NCBI GenBank assembly: GCA_017459445.1
Contig: JAFUDJ010000045.1
Location: 1 to 64,000, forward strand
Origin: Prevotella sp.
GTDB lineage: Bacteria; Bacteroidota; Bacteroidia; Bacteroidales; Bacteroidaceae
DNA: 64,000 nucleotides
Direction: 5' to 3'
The notes beneath the pieces were generated by a model. That model searched no databases. It saw only the letters and a list, made by a program, of their open reading frames with translations, and had not been told where the DNA came from. A program made the position numbers and the translations under genes. This document shows, in pieces, positions 45,956-54,579 of this stretch. The number at the start of each line of letters is the position of its first letter. Within the stretch, counting starts at the first letter, position 1.

Positions 45956-46840
45956 ATGAAACGACTGAGCATCATCATTGTGACATACAAGTCGGAGAAT
46001 GACATTTACGACTGTCTATCCTCCGTCTGGGAAAACTGTGATTTAAAACATGAGGAGCTAGAGATTATAGTAGTAGACAATAGTCCTGATAGCACTCTTA
46101 TGTTCAGTCAATTGAGAGAACGATATGGGCGAAATGTGATGCTTATCAAGAACACCCATAACGGTGGTTACGGACAGGGCAACAACGTGGGCATCCGTCA
46201 GGCTACGGCCCCCGTCATTATGATAATGAATCCCGACGTACGGCTGATGGAACCCATACTGAAGACTGTTGTACAAGCCTTTGAACAGGACGACTCTTTA
46301 TGTATGTACGGCATCAAGCAAATGCTGTCTGCACACAAGAAAAGTCCATTATCTTACGATTGCAGCTATTGTATGAATGGCTATTTAGCATCCCTACTTA
46401 CTCCTATCTGCAACAGGATAAACTTTTTCATTCCTAAATACATGTACTTTTCTGGTTCTTGCTTCTTTATTAGCAAGAATAAATTTGAGCAAGTGGGACT
46501 GTTCGACGAAAGCATATTCATGTATGGAGAGGAAGATGACATCCACTGGAGAATGAAGCAACATTATGGTCCCCAATTTGTATTTAACTCAAAGCTGCAC
46601 TATATTCATTTAGCTAAAGGCCATGCCCCATCACTACAGACAGAGAAAGCAATGCTGAAGTCCATTGTCTCCGTAAACAAAAAAAAAGGAATTCCGGTTG
46701 AGAAAACCATTCATAACAGACTGCGTAGTATTCGTGTGAGGAATGCTTGGCTATCCATACGCGGCTGGTTGGGGCGAAAAGATCAAGAACAACAGGTTAC
46801 TCTAATCGAACTGATGAATTACATGAAACATAAGATTTAA
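45956..46840 (+). CDS. Glycosyltransferase, GT2 family (rhamnosyltransferase-like)
   Basis: A 294-residue GT-A enzyme with [20 protein letters not shown] at the start, VVDNSPDS, the [15 protein letters not shown] block and the DxD-like MNPDVRL. The [11 protein letters not shown] segment is the acceptor-side block. Related proteins transfer rhamnose or similar sugars. A near-consensus -7 (AACCTTTG, 45931-45938) precedes it, so a secondary promoter inside the cluster is possible. Confidence 0.88.
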   Translation: MKRLSIIIVTYKSENDIYDCLSSVWENCDLKHEELEIIVVDNSPDSTLMFSQLRERYGRNVMLIKNTHNGGYGQGNNVGIRQATAPVIMIMNPDVRLMEPILKTVVQAFEQDDSLCMYGIKQMLSAHKKSPLSYDCSYCMNGYLASLLTPICNRINFFIPKYMYFSGSCFFISKNKFEQVGLFDESIFMYGEEDDIHWRMKQHYGPQFVFNSKLHYIHLAKGHAPSLQTEKAMLKSIVSVNKKKGIPVEKTIHNRLRSIRVRNAWLSIRGWLGRKDQEQQVTLIELMNYMKHKI

Positions 46841-46842
46841 CC

Positions 46843-48003
46843 ATGAGAAAAATACTACTTGTTTTTGGTACTCGACCCGAGGCTATTAAGATGGCTCCTC
46901 TGGTCAAAGAGCTGCAAAAGGCCCACGAGCAGTTCCAGACATTGGTCTGCGTCACGGGGCAACACCGTGAAATGCTGGATCAAGTACTACGAATCTTCGA
47001 GATTACTCCCGACTATGACCTCAACATCATGAAACCTGGTCAGGACCTATACGATGTCACTGCCCGCGTGTTAATAGGCATGCGCGACATCCTCAAATCC
47101 TGCTCGCCTGACGTCGTCCTGGTACATGGTGACACCACGACATCCACGGCAGCTGCACTGGCGGCATTCTACCAGCAGATACCAGTGGGACACGTAGAGG
47201 CTGGACTGCGCACCAACAATATCTATAGCCCATGGCCTGAGGAGATGAACCGGCAGATTACTTCGCGCATAGCAGCCTTGCACTTTGCCCCCACCCCACT
47301 AAGCCGCGAGAACCTATTGCATGAAAGCATCGACGACAGCAAAATCGTTGTAACTGGCAACACCGTGATTGACGCTCTTTATTGGGTGGTGGAGAAGATT
47401 AAGAATGACCAAACGTTAGCTGCAACGCTGAACAAGACTTTGCATGATGCCGGCTATGACACCGACCGTCTACACCAAGGCAGAAGGCTAATACTTATCA
47501 CTGGACATCGACGCGAGAATTTTGGCCAGGGATTTATCAATATCTGCACAGCTATCAGAGACCTGGCCAGCCAATTTCCTAACGATGACTTCGTATACCC
47601 CATGCACTTGAATCCTAACGTTCGTAAACCCATACGTGAAGTGTTTGGCGATGACATGAAATTGCAAGACAACGTCTTCTTTATCGAACCACTTGAATAT
47701 CTGAGTTTTGTCTTCCTCATGGAAAAGTCCCACTTGATACTCACCGACTCTGGCGGCATTCAGGAAGAGGCTCCAGGACTTGGCAAACCAGTATTGGTCA
47801 TGCGAGAAACGACAGAACGCCCGGAAGCCGTCACTGCTGGCACAGTGAAACTAGTAGGGACCTCGTATGACGCCATTTTTCAGGCTACTTCAGAATTGCT
47901 GACCGACCCTGCAGCCTACCACCACATGAGTCACGCCGTCAACCCATACGGCGACGGAAAGGCATGTGAAAGAATTATCGAGACGCTAATAGAAAAATTA
48001 TGA
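46843..48003 (+). CDS. wecB: UDP-N-acetylglucosamine 2-epimerase (non-hydrolysing)
   Basis: A 386-residue enzyme that interconverts UDP-GlcNAc and UDP-ManNAc. Family signatures: [15 protein letters not shown] at the start, [37 protein letters not shown] and [27 protein letters not shown]. It implies ManNAc or a derivative in the polymer. The usual partner WecC (dehydrogenase to ManNAcA) is not in the window. Two bp after the GT2 gene; overlaps the next gene by 4 bp. Confidence 0.95.
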   Translation: MRKILLVFGTRPEAIKMAPLVKELQKAHEQFQTLVCVTGQHREMLDQVLRIFEITPDYDLNIMKPGQDLYDVTARVLIGMRDILKSCSPDVVLVHGDTTTSTAAALAAFYQQIPVGHVEAGLRTNNIYSPWPEEMNRQITSRIAALHFAPTPLSRENLLHESIDDSKIVVTGNTVIDALYWVVEKIKNDQTLAATLNKTLHDAGYDTDRLHQGRRLILITGHRRENFGQGFINICTAIRDLASQFPNDDFVYPMHLNPNVRKPIREVFGDDMKLQDNVFFIEPLEYLSFVFLMEKSHLILTDSGGIQEEAPGLGKPVLVMRETTERPEAVTAGTVKLVGTSYDAIFQATSELLTDPAAYHHMSHAVNPYGDGKACERIIETLIEKL

Positions 48004-49082
48004 AAATAGGAGTCTTATTGCCTACAAACGTCTACTTTGCTCCCTATTCACGAATCTATACTGACATTTTCGATGAGATTGGAGTAAAATACGACATTAT
48101 CTATTTCGACAAGCGCAATCTAGATGAACCTGCAGCCTACAGATTCACCCAACAGCTCAACTCAACCGACGGGTCTCTGAAGCGATTGTTAGGATATTAT
48201 CGCTATTCGCGCTTCCTTATAAAGACAATTAAGAAAGAGAAGTATGACAGACTTGTTGTCTGTGGTCCACAGATAGCCATTTTCATCTCTCGGTTTCTCA
48301 TCAGGCACTATCGAGGAAGGTACATTCTTGACTATCGTGACCTGTCAATAGAACAGCGTTTCATGTCACGCTACAGGAAGCTGTTACGCCATAGCGCCTA
48401 CAACATGATTTCTTCCCCAGGTTTTAAACGTTGTCTGCCTCAAGAAGCTTCTTATATGATGAGTCACAATATTAGCATTGCACTCTTAAGAGAAGCCGTC
48501 TCCGAGTCGAGCGAGACTCCACCACCAGCCAAGCTGTTCATGCCTGAAGGAAAAATGACAGTCCTGACTATTGGAGGCATCCGTGACTACGACCAGAACG
48601 CTGCAGTCATGCAGGCTTTGGCCAACCAGCGGGACTTCAGCACATCTTTTATAGGACGGGGTGAAGAGGGCGCTGACGTCAAACTTCGGGAATTAGCACA
48701 AAAAGAGCATATCGAGAATGTATTTTTTGCAGGTTTTTACAAAAAAGAGGAAGAGCCCCGACTCATCCAGCAATCCACATTCTTAAATATATTCTATCCC
48801 CGCAAGCTCTCCCACGACACCGCCTTGTCCAATCGTTTCTATAGTTCGCTTCTGTTCCGTAAGCCCATGATAACCACGGCCGATACCATTCAAGGAGATT
48901 ATGCCCAGCAATACGGGATAGGCGTTGCCATCGACACCGCTGACGGTCTCTCTGACAAGCTAAAGGCTTTTGCAGATCATTTTGACAGTAGTGTCTATGA
49001 AGCAAAACGCAAAGAGCTTTTGATGTCTTTTCTTGATGACTATACTCAATTTCGACAGGCTGTTGAAACTTTTTCCCGATGA
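48000..49082 (+). CDS. Glycosyltransferase, GT-B fold
   Basis: A 360-residue protein with the two-domain GT-B look: N-terminal [28 protein letters not shown], then a C-terminal half with [33 protein letters not shown] and an [18 protein letters not shown] block instead of the classical GT4 EX7E motif. It is therefore a distant GT4-like enzyme; donor unknown. Overlaps wecB by 4 bp. Confidence 0.75.
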   Translation: MKIGVLLPTNVYFAPYSRIYTDIFDEIGVKYDIIYFDKRNLDEPAAYRFTQQLNSTDGSLKRLLGYYRYSRFLIKTIKKEKYDRLVVCGPQIAIFISRFLIRHYRGRYILDYRDLSIEQRFMSRYRKLLRHSAYNMISSPGFKRCLPQEASYMMSHNISIALLREAVSESSETPPPAKLFMPEGKMTVLTIGGIRDYDQNAAVMQALANQRDFSTSFIGRGEEGADVKLRELAQKEHIENVFFAGFYKKEEEPRLIQQSTFLNIFYPRKLSHDTALSNRFYSSLLFRKPMITTADTIQGDYAQQYGIGVAIDTADGLSDKLKAFADHFDSSVYEAKRKELLMSFLDDYTQFRQAVETFSR

Positions 49083-49109
49083 AATAGCGTTTTTATCATG
49101 AAAAATTAG

Positions 49110-49117
49110 TACCTTTG
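49110..49117 (+). promoter_or_regulatory. -7 element before the GT2/sugar-transferase end of the cluster
   Basis: TACCTTTG followed by GCAG, 24 bp before the ATG at 49142. It separates the last two genes from the rest of the cluster. Confidence 0.6.
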
Positions 49118-49141
49118 CAGCCTAATTCAGAAAAGGGCTTT

Positions 49142-49894
49142 ATGAAGGTTACAATTGTCACCGTAGTCTACAACAGCGCGTCAACCATAGCCGACGCAAT
49201 GGAATCAGTTCTGCGGCAGACATATAAAGATATTGAATATATTATTGTCGACGGCCAGTCAAACGATGGTTCCGTCGACATTATCCGGCAATACGAAAGT
49301 CGTTTCCAGGGACGTCTTCGCTGGATTTCAGAGCCAGACAAAGGAATCTACGACGCCATGAACAAGGGCGTACACATGGCAACGGGCGACGTTGTCGGCA
49401 TTCTTAATTCCGACGATTTCTTCACCGCAGACAATGTAATTGAAAAGATGGTCGACCATTTCACCGCCGACGTTGACGCGGTATATGGCGATGTATGTTT
49501 TGTGAAGGCGAAGAACCCCAAAAAACGTGTACGCTACTATTCAGGACGCATTTTCAGGCCCTGGCAGCTCCACTTCGGCTTCTTGCCGCCCCACCCTTCG
49601 CTCTATGTCAGACGTTTCCTTTTCGACAAATGTGGATATTACGACACTTCCTATCGCATATCAGCTGACTTCGAGTTTATCATACGTCTGTGCCAGCATC
49701 ACAAGCGCTTGAAGTATCTCCACATGAACTTCGTGACCATGCGCATTGGAGGAGCCAGCACACGCGACTGGGAAAGCAGGTTTGTAGGCGCCAAAGAGAA
49801 TCTGCGTGCCTGTAAGCAGAATCACCTGTTTAGCAACAGGGGGCTCATCTGCCTGAAGTATCCGCTGAAAGTGATTGCTTTCCTTCCATGGTGA
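49142..49894 (+). CDS. Glycosyltransferase, GT2 family (WcaA/colanic-type)
   Basis: A 250-residue GT-A enzyme: MKVTIVTVVYNSASTIADAMESV at the start, YIIVDGQSNDGSVDII, SEPDKGIYDAMNKGVHMATGDVVGILNSDDFF with the DxD-type aspartates, and HPSLYVRRFLFDKCGYYDTSYRISADFEF. The start at 49142 follows the -7 element; an ATG at 49115 inside that element is rejected. It returns to higher GC than the preceding cluster genes. Confidence 0.9.
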   Translation: MKVTIVTVVYNSASTIADAMESVLRQTYKDIEYIIVDGQSNDGSVDIIRQYESRFQGRLRWISEPDKGIYDAMNKGVHMATGDVVGILNSDDFFTADNVIEKMVDHFTADVDAVYGDVCFVKAKNPKKRVRYYSGRIFRPWQLHFGFLPPHPSLYVRRFLFDKCGYYDTSYRISADFEFIIRLCQHHKRLKYLHMNFVTMRIGGASTRDWESRFVGAKENLRACKQNHLFSNRGLICLKYPLKVIAFLPW

Positions 49895-50033
49895 CAAAAG
49901 TCCGGGCTTCTTAAGGCGAAGCCACCGGTGACTGCGGATTTATGAATAAAATATTCATTTGGTATAATATTCTTTAAAATCTGGCGTTACTATGATATAA
50001 CAGTTGATTCTCTGTGTGAAGAAAAAGTAAAGT

Positions 50034-50663
50034 ATGACAAAATTAGAAAACGGATACGTACTCGATGGCATGACCGAACTGGAACGCTATATCAAGCGCA
50101 TGTTTGATTTCATCATTGCTCTGGCCTGCCTCATCATATTCTCCCCTCTATTTCTCGTCTGCTACATTCTGGTCCGTCGTGAAGACGGCGGTCCTGCCAT
50201 CTTCAAGCAAGAACGCATTGGCCGCTTCGGGCGCCCTTTCAACATTTATAAATTCCGCTCCATGCGTGTCGACGCCGAGAAAGACGGCCCGGCCCTTTAC
50301 CAACACGAGAACGAGACCCGCATGACCAAAATCGGCAAATTCCTGCGTGAGCACCATCTTGACGAGCTTCCCCAGCTTTGGAATGTTGTCAAGGGCGACA
50401 TGGCTTTCATCGGCCCGCGGCCAGAGCGCAAATACTACATCGACCAGATCATGGAGCGCGACCCTCGCTATCAGTACCTCTACCAGATTCGCCCGGGCGT
50501 CACCTCTTATGCCACGCTCTACAACGGCTATACCGACACCATGGAGAAGATGCTTCGCCGGCTGGAGCTGGACCTTTACTATCTGGAGCACCGTTCCTGG
50601 TGGTTCGACATCAAGATTATCGTCAAGACCTTCCTGAACATCGTCTTGGGCAAGAAGTTCTGA
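50034..50663 (+). CDS. Undecaprenyl-phosphate sugar phosphotransferase (initiating)
   Basis: A 209-residue polyprenyl-phosphate hexose-1-phosphate transferase of the short PglC/WcaJ-C type. One membrane helix (FDFIIALACLIIFSPLFLVCYIL), then KQERIGRFGRPFNIYKFRSMR, HHLDELPQLWNVVKGDMAFIGPRPE and PGVTSYATLYNGYT, the conserved catalytic and phosphate-binding blocks. It loads the first sugar on undecaprenyl phosphate. The 139 bp before it hold only a weak GGCTTC/GAAGCC hairpin (49905-49923). Last gene of the polysaccharide cluster. Confidence 0.93.
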   Translation: MTKLENGYVLDGMTELERYIKRMFDFIIALACLIIFSPLFLVCYILVRREDGGPAIFKQERIGRFGRPFNIYKFRSMRVDAEKDGPALYQHENETRMTKIGKFLREHHLDELPQLWNVVKGDMAFIGPRPERKYYIDQIMERDPRYQYLYQIRPGVTSYATLYNGYTDTMEKMLRRLELDLYYLEHRSWWFDIKIIVKTFLNIVLGKKF

Positions 50664-50693
50664 AACCATAGAATACGTTTTCTGCATCTATAG

Positions 50694-50724
50694 GGATTTT
50701 CCCCCTCCAAATTAGGGAAAATCC
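50694..50724. terminator. Perfect inverted repeat abutting a -33 element
   Basis: GGATTTTCCC (50694-50703) and GGGAAAATCC (50715-50724) pair perfectly with an 11-base loop, ending directly at the -33 TTTG of the next gene. It can serve as terminator of the polysaccharide cluster (no T run) or as an operator. Confidence 0.5.
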
Positions 50725-50756
50725 TTTGCTGGAGTGCTGAAAATGTTGTTACTTTG
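50725..50756 (+). promoter_or_regulatory. Promoter of the exported repeat protein
   Basis: -33 TTTG (50725-50728), 20-bp spacer, TTACTTTG (50749-50756; one mismatch to TAnnTTTG) followed by GCAG. The ATG at 50806 lies 49 bp downstream. Confidence 0.6.
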
Positions 50757-50805
50757 CAGCAGAAAACAAAGAAACAACATGTCAAACCCTTTAAAGCATA
50801 CAATT

Positions 50806-51735
50806 ATGAAGAAGATGATGTTTACCCTGATTGCCATGCTGACGATAGCAGTACAGGCAAATGCAATGTCCTACGAACAGGCACGCAATGAGGCCCTCTT
50901 CCTCACCGACAAGATGGCCTATGAGCTCAACCTGAGCGACGCTCAGTACGAGGCCGCCTACGAAATCAACCTCGACTACCTGATGGGTGTCACCAGCCAG
51001 TATGACGTGTTCGGCCCTTACTGGGAGCGCCGTAACCTGGATCTGAGCTACATCCTCTTCCCGTGGCAGTGGGATGTGTTCTATGCCGCAGCCTACTTCT
51101 ATCGTCCCCTCGTCTGGGACGCCGGCTACTGGCACTTCAGCATCTATGCCCGCTATCCCCACCGCGACTACTTCTACTTCGGCCGTCCCCACTTCTATGC
51201 CACCTACCGTGGTGCCCACAGCTGGCACATGAACCACGGCCGCAGCTACTATGAGCACCACCGCGACCACTACCGTCCGGGCAATCCTCCGCGCGAGCAG
51301 CACGTTGGCATGCGCAGCAGATGGGACCGTGGCGACTATCACCACGGCGGTCAGCCCGGCGGACAGCGCCGCAGCTCTACCTCTGTCACCGCCGGCGGTG
51401 GCCACGACAATGGCAATGCCCGTCCCGACAACGGCGGCAACCGTCGCGACAACGGAAACGCTCGTCCCAACAACAGTGGTAGCCGTCGCGACAACAGCAG
51501 CGCCCGTCCTGCCAACACCGGCAGTCGCCGCGACAACAGCAGCGCCCGTCCCGCCAACGCAGGTACTCGCAGCAATGGCAGTGCCGCTCGTCAGCAGGCC
51601 CCTCGCAGTCAGGCCCAGCAGCGCCCTGCCGCTCCTGCCCGTCGGGAGTCAGCAGGTAGCGCCCCGGCCCGCAGCCAGCGCTCAGGCGGTGCAGCCGCAG
51701 GCCGCGGAAGTTCCAACAGCGGTAGCCGCAGATAA
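50806..51735 (+). CDS. Exported protein with aromatic/His-rich middle and basic 14-residue repeats
   Basis: A 309-residue protein I do not recognise. Signal peptide (KKMMFTLIAMLTIAVQANA); residues about 22-60 resemble helices of periplasmic stress sensors (YELNLSDAQYEAAYEINLDYL); residues 65-165 are very rich in Tyr, His, Trp, Phe and Arg; the C-terminal 130 residues are low-complexity Arg, Asn, Ser, Gly and Ala. Within it a 14-residue unit, roughly RRDNSSARPANTGS, is repeated four times (199-254; 42 bp in DNA at 51400-51567). The start at 50806 fits the signal peptide; an in-frame ATG at 50734 lies upstream of the -7 element and is rejected. A cationic, polymer- or nucleic-acid-binding envelope protein is possible but unproven. 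Confidence 0.7.
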   Translation: MKKMMFTLIAMLTIAVQANAMSYEQARNEALFLTDKMAYELNLSDAQYEAAYEINLDYLMGVTSQYDVFGPYWERRNLDLSYILFPWQWDVFYAAAYFYRPLVWDAGYWHFSIYARYPHRDYFYFGRPHFYATYRGAHSWHMNHGRSYYEHHRDHYRPGNPPREQHVGMRSRWDRGDYHHGGQPGGQRRSSTSVTAGGGHDNGNARPDNGGNRRDNGNARPNNSGSRRDNSSARPANTGSRRDNSSARPANAGTRSNGSAARQQAPRSQAQQRPAAPARRESAGSAPARSQRSGGAAAGRGSSNSGSRR

Positions 51736-51759
51736 GATACCGTTTTTTCTCTAAGCAAA

Positions 51760-51804
51760 GGCCCCGCATGCTCAAGTCTCTATTGGATTTGGACATGCGA
51801 GGCC
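51760..51804. terminator. Hairpin joining the repeat array
   Basis: GGCCCCGCATG (51760-51770) pairs with CATGCGAGGCC (51794-51804) with one mismatch. The right arm contains the first GGCC of the 21-bp repeat array, whose T run then follows the stem, so the array start doubles as the terminator of the exported-protein gene. Confidence 0.55.
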
Positions 51805-51926
51805 GAGATTTTTTCATGCGGGGCCGAGATTTTTTCATGGGAGGCCGAGATTTTTTCATGGGAGGCCGAGATTTTTTCAAAAACGGCCGAGATTTTTTCA
51901 CGCGGGGCCGAGATTTTTTCGAGTGG
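51801..51926 (+). repeat. 21-bp intergenic repeat, locus 4 (six units)
   Basis: GGCCGAGATTTTTTC begins at 51801, 51822, 51843, 51864, 51885 and 51906: six units at exactly 21 bp. The 15-bp core is identical in all six; the six following bases vary (ATGCGG, ATGGGA twice, AAAAAC, ACGCGG, GAGTGG). The array lies between the exported-protein gene and the TonB-type receptor gene. Confidence 0.97.
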
Positions 51927-51948
51927 CGAACAGATTGAAAAAAATATC

Positions 51949-51989
51949 ATCCAAACGCTTTGCCGTTTGGATTATTTTAAGTATCTTTG
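51949..51989 (+). promoter_or_regulatory. Promoter of the TonB-type receptor with an inverted repeat on the -33
   Basis: -33 TTTG (51959-51962), 19-bp spacer, -7 TATCTTTG (51982-51989) followed by GCAG. A perfect 9-bp inverted repeat, ATCCAAACG (51949-51957) and CGTTTGGAT (51964-51972), encloses the -33 element in its 6-base centre. A dimeric repressor or activator binding here would control the promoter directly. Confidence 0.7.
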
Positions 51990-52026
51990 CAGCAAATAAA
52001 ATATTAATCAACCTAAAACCATTCTT

Positions 52027-54567
52027 ATGAGTAAAAAGCCGATACTACTCGCGGTGATTGCCATATGCGTTGCCCCTGACCTGCGGGCCCAGGAAGTAGA
52101 CTCCCTGGCCGTAGACGTGCAGACGGAGCAGGCGTTTACCTTCACCGAGGCGCAGTTGGGCGAGGACGACGATGTTGCTCAGAACGTCACCGTTATCTCC
52201 TCCAACCGCAACGTGTACGCCAGTGAAGTGGGCTACCGCTTCTCGCCCGCCAGGTTCAAATACCGTGCCTTCGGGTCGAAGTACAACGACATCTACATCA
52301 ACGGCAACCCCGTGAACGATGCTGAGCGCGGCGAGTTCCGCTACTCCTTCGTGGGCGGACTGAACAACCAGACGCGATCGCAGGAGGCCGCACTGCCCTT
52401 CGAGGACAACAACTTCTCGATGAGCGGCATGGGCGGAGCCAACAACTACAATTTCCGGCCCTCCAGCTTTGCCACGGGACAGCGCGCTTCCATAGCCGGA
52501 GCCAACCGCAACTACAACACCCGCCTCATGTACACTTATAATACGGGCGTGCGCGAGGACGGATGGGCTTTCACCGGCAGCCTCACCTACCGCTGGGGCC
52601 AGGGCATCGGCTTCGTCGACGGAACCAGCTACAACTCTCTCTCCTACTTCCTCGGAGCCGAGAAGATTCTTGGCGACGGCCACAACCTGTCGCTCGTCAC
52701 CTGGGGCAACCCCACGGAACGCGGCACGCAGGCCGCCTCGACCGACGAGATGTACTGGATAGCCAACGACCGCCTCTACAACTCGGCCTGGGGCTATCAG
52801 GACGGCAAGAAGCGCAACTCGCGTATCGTGCGCGACTTTGCCCCCGCAGCCATGCTCACCTGGGACTGGAAAATCGACCACCAGACCAAGCTGACCACCT
52901 CACTGCTGGGCAAGTACTCCATGTACAGCAGCAGCCGCCTGAACTACAACAACAGCACCAACCCCGCACCCGACTATTACTCGACCATGCCGAGCTACTT
53001 CTTCAACGTGTGGGATTCTGAGGCTACCTCCGACCGCGGCAACGAGGCTTTGGCCAACTGGCAGACGGCCTACGACTACCTGTCGGCATGCAAGGAGAAC
53101 CGCCAGGTGCAGTGGGACCGCATTTACTATGCCAACAAGATGGCCTCGCAGCAAGGCGCTGACGCCATGTACTACTTGCAGCGCTACCACGATAACCAGC
53201 TGTCGCTCTCGCTGGCCACCTATCTGGACAAGCAGCTCACCAAGAGCTCGCAGCTCCACGCCGGCTTGCAACTCTCCACGAACAAGGGCATGCACTACCA
53301 GACCATGGACGACCTGCTGGGCGCCACCTCGTTCCACAATACCAACACCTACGTCATCAAGAACTACGGTGAAAACAGCTATCAGGCCCAGTACGACCTG
53401 AACCATCCCAACCAGGAGATTCACGAAGGCGACCGCTTCGGCTACGACTACAACATCTACGTGAACAAGGCCCAACTGTGGGCCGGCTATACCACCGACA
53501 TCAAGTTTGCCCACATCTTTATTAATGGGCGCGTGGCCGGCACCACCATGCAGCGTCAGGGCAACATGTGGAACGGACTGGCCTATGCCAACTCCTTCGG
53601 CAAGAGCGGCACAGCCCGCTTCCTCGACGGTGGCGGCAAGCTGGGTGCACACTTCAACCTGGGCCAGGGCCACGCCATCATGGTGGGTGCCGGCTACGAG
53701 CTGAAGACGCCCGCCGCCCGCACTGCCTTCCAGGCCGCCCAGGTGAACAACGACTTCGTGCGCGACCTGAAGAACGAGAAAGTGCTCTCGGCCGAGGTGG
53801 GCTACCAGCTGAAGTCGACGTGGGTAAAGGCCAACCTGAATGCCTACTACAGCAAGCTGAAGGACGTCACTGAGCAGTCAATGTACTACATGGACGACCG
53901 CCGCTCGTTCACCTACGTCTCGCTCACCGGCATCGAGAAAGAATACTACGGCGTGGAGCTGGGCCTGAACTTCAAACTCACCGACTGGCTCAACCTGAAA
54001 GCCCTGGGCACCGTCAGCGAAGCCAAGTATGCCAACGACGCCGACGTGAGCTACATGCTCTCTGAGGACGGTCTCACCTACTACGACAAGGTGCACAGCA
54101 AGGACATGCGTGAGGGCTGCACGCCGCTCACCGCTGCCAGCCTCGACTTCAGCTACCACGCCAACGGCTGGTACATCGACCTCATTGGCAACTACTACGA
54201 CCGCATCTACCTCTACTACACGCCCGTCACCCGCTACGACAACCACCTCAGCAGCCAGCCCAACGCCTACAACGACGACGGCGAGCTGACCAACATTCCC
54301 CCGCAGGCCAAGGGTCACGGCGGATTCATGCTCGACGCTTCCATCGGCCGCCAGTTCTACCTCAAGCACGGGCGCCGCTTAGGCTTCAACCTGATGCTCA
54401 CCAACATCCTGAACAACATGAACATCGTCACCGGCGGTCGAGAGCAGAGCCGTACTGACGTGGACGAATCGGGTGAGAGCATCCGCACCTACTCCTTCCA
54501 GAACAGTCCCTACAAGTTCTATGCCAACGGCACCAACGGCATGCTGATGGTCAACTATTACTTCTAA
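52027..54567 (+). CDS. TonB-dependent receptor-type outer membrane protein
   Basis: An 846-residue outer-membrane barrel. Signal peptide (PILLAVIAICVAPDLRAQ), then a plug-like segment (VTVISSNRNVYASEVGYRFSPARFKYRAF, YNDIYINGNPVNDAERGEF), then strands with alternating aromatic residues to the terminal NYYF. The usual Bacteroidota N-terminal carboxypeptidase-like domain is absent and the plug is reduced, so it is an atypical family member. Two OB-fold lipoproteins follow at 12 and 18 bp gaps in one transcript, as in other Bacteroidota loci with DUF5689. Substrate unknown. Confidence 0.8.
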   Translation: MSKKPILLAVIAICVAPDLRAQEVDSLAVDVQTEQAFTFTEAQLGEDDDVAQNVTVISSNRNVYASEVGYRFSPARFKYRAFGSKYNDIYINGNPVNDAERGEFRYSFVGGLNNQTRSQEAALPFEDNNFSMSGMGGANNYNFRPSSFATGQRASIAGANRNYNTRLMYTYNTGVREDGWAFTGSLTYRWGQGIGFVDGTSYNSLSYFLGAEKILGDGHNLSLVTWGNPTERGTQAASTDEMYWIANDRLYNSAWGYQDGKKRNSRIVRDFAPAAMLTWDWKIDHQTKLTTSLLGKYSMYSSSRLNYNNSTNPAPDYYSTMPSYFFNVWDSEATSDRGNEALANWQTAYDYLSACKENRQVQWDRIYYANKMASQQGADAMYYLQRYHDNQLSLSLATYLDKQLTKSSQLHAGLQLSTNKGMHYQTMDDLLGATSFHNTNTYVIKNYGENSYQAQYDLNHPNQEIHEGDRFGYDYNIYVNKAQLWAGYTTDIKFAHIFINGRVAGTTMQRQGNMWNGLAYANSFGKSGTARFLDGGGKLGAHFNLGQGHAIMVGAGYELKTPAARTAFQAAQVNNDFVRDLKNEKVLSAEVGYQLKSTWVKANLNAYYSKLKDVTEQSMYYMDDRRSFTYVSLTGIEKEYYGVELGLNFKLTDWLNLKALGTVSEAKYANDADVSYMLSEDGLTYYDKVHSKDMREGCTPLTAASLDFSYHANGWYIDLIGNYYDRIYLYYTPVTRYDNHLSSQPNAYNDDGELTNIPPQAKGHGGFMLDASIGRQFYLKHGRRLGFNLMLTNILNNMNIVTGGREQSRTDVDESGESIRTYSFQNSPYKFYANGTNGMLMVNYYF

Positions 54568-54579
54568 ACGCGACAGATT

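Noticed and set aside
51801-51926. CRISPR array
   Set aside because: Repeat of 15 bp and linker of 6 bp are far too short, linkers are partly alike, no cas genes are near, and the same unit occurs singly elsewhere.
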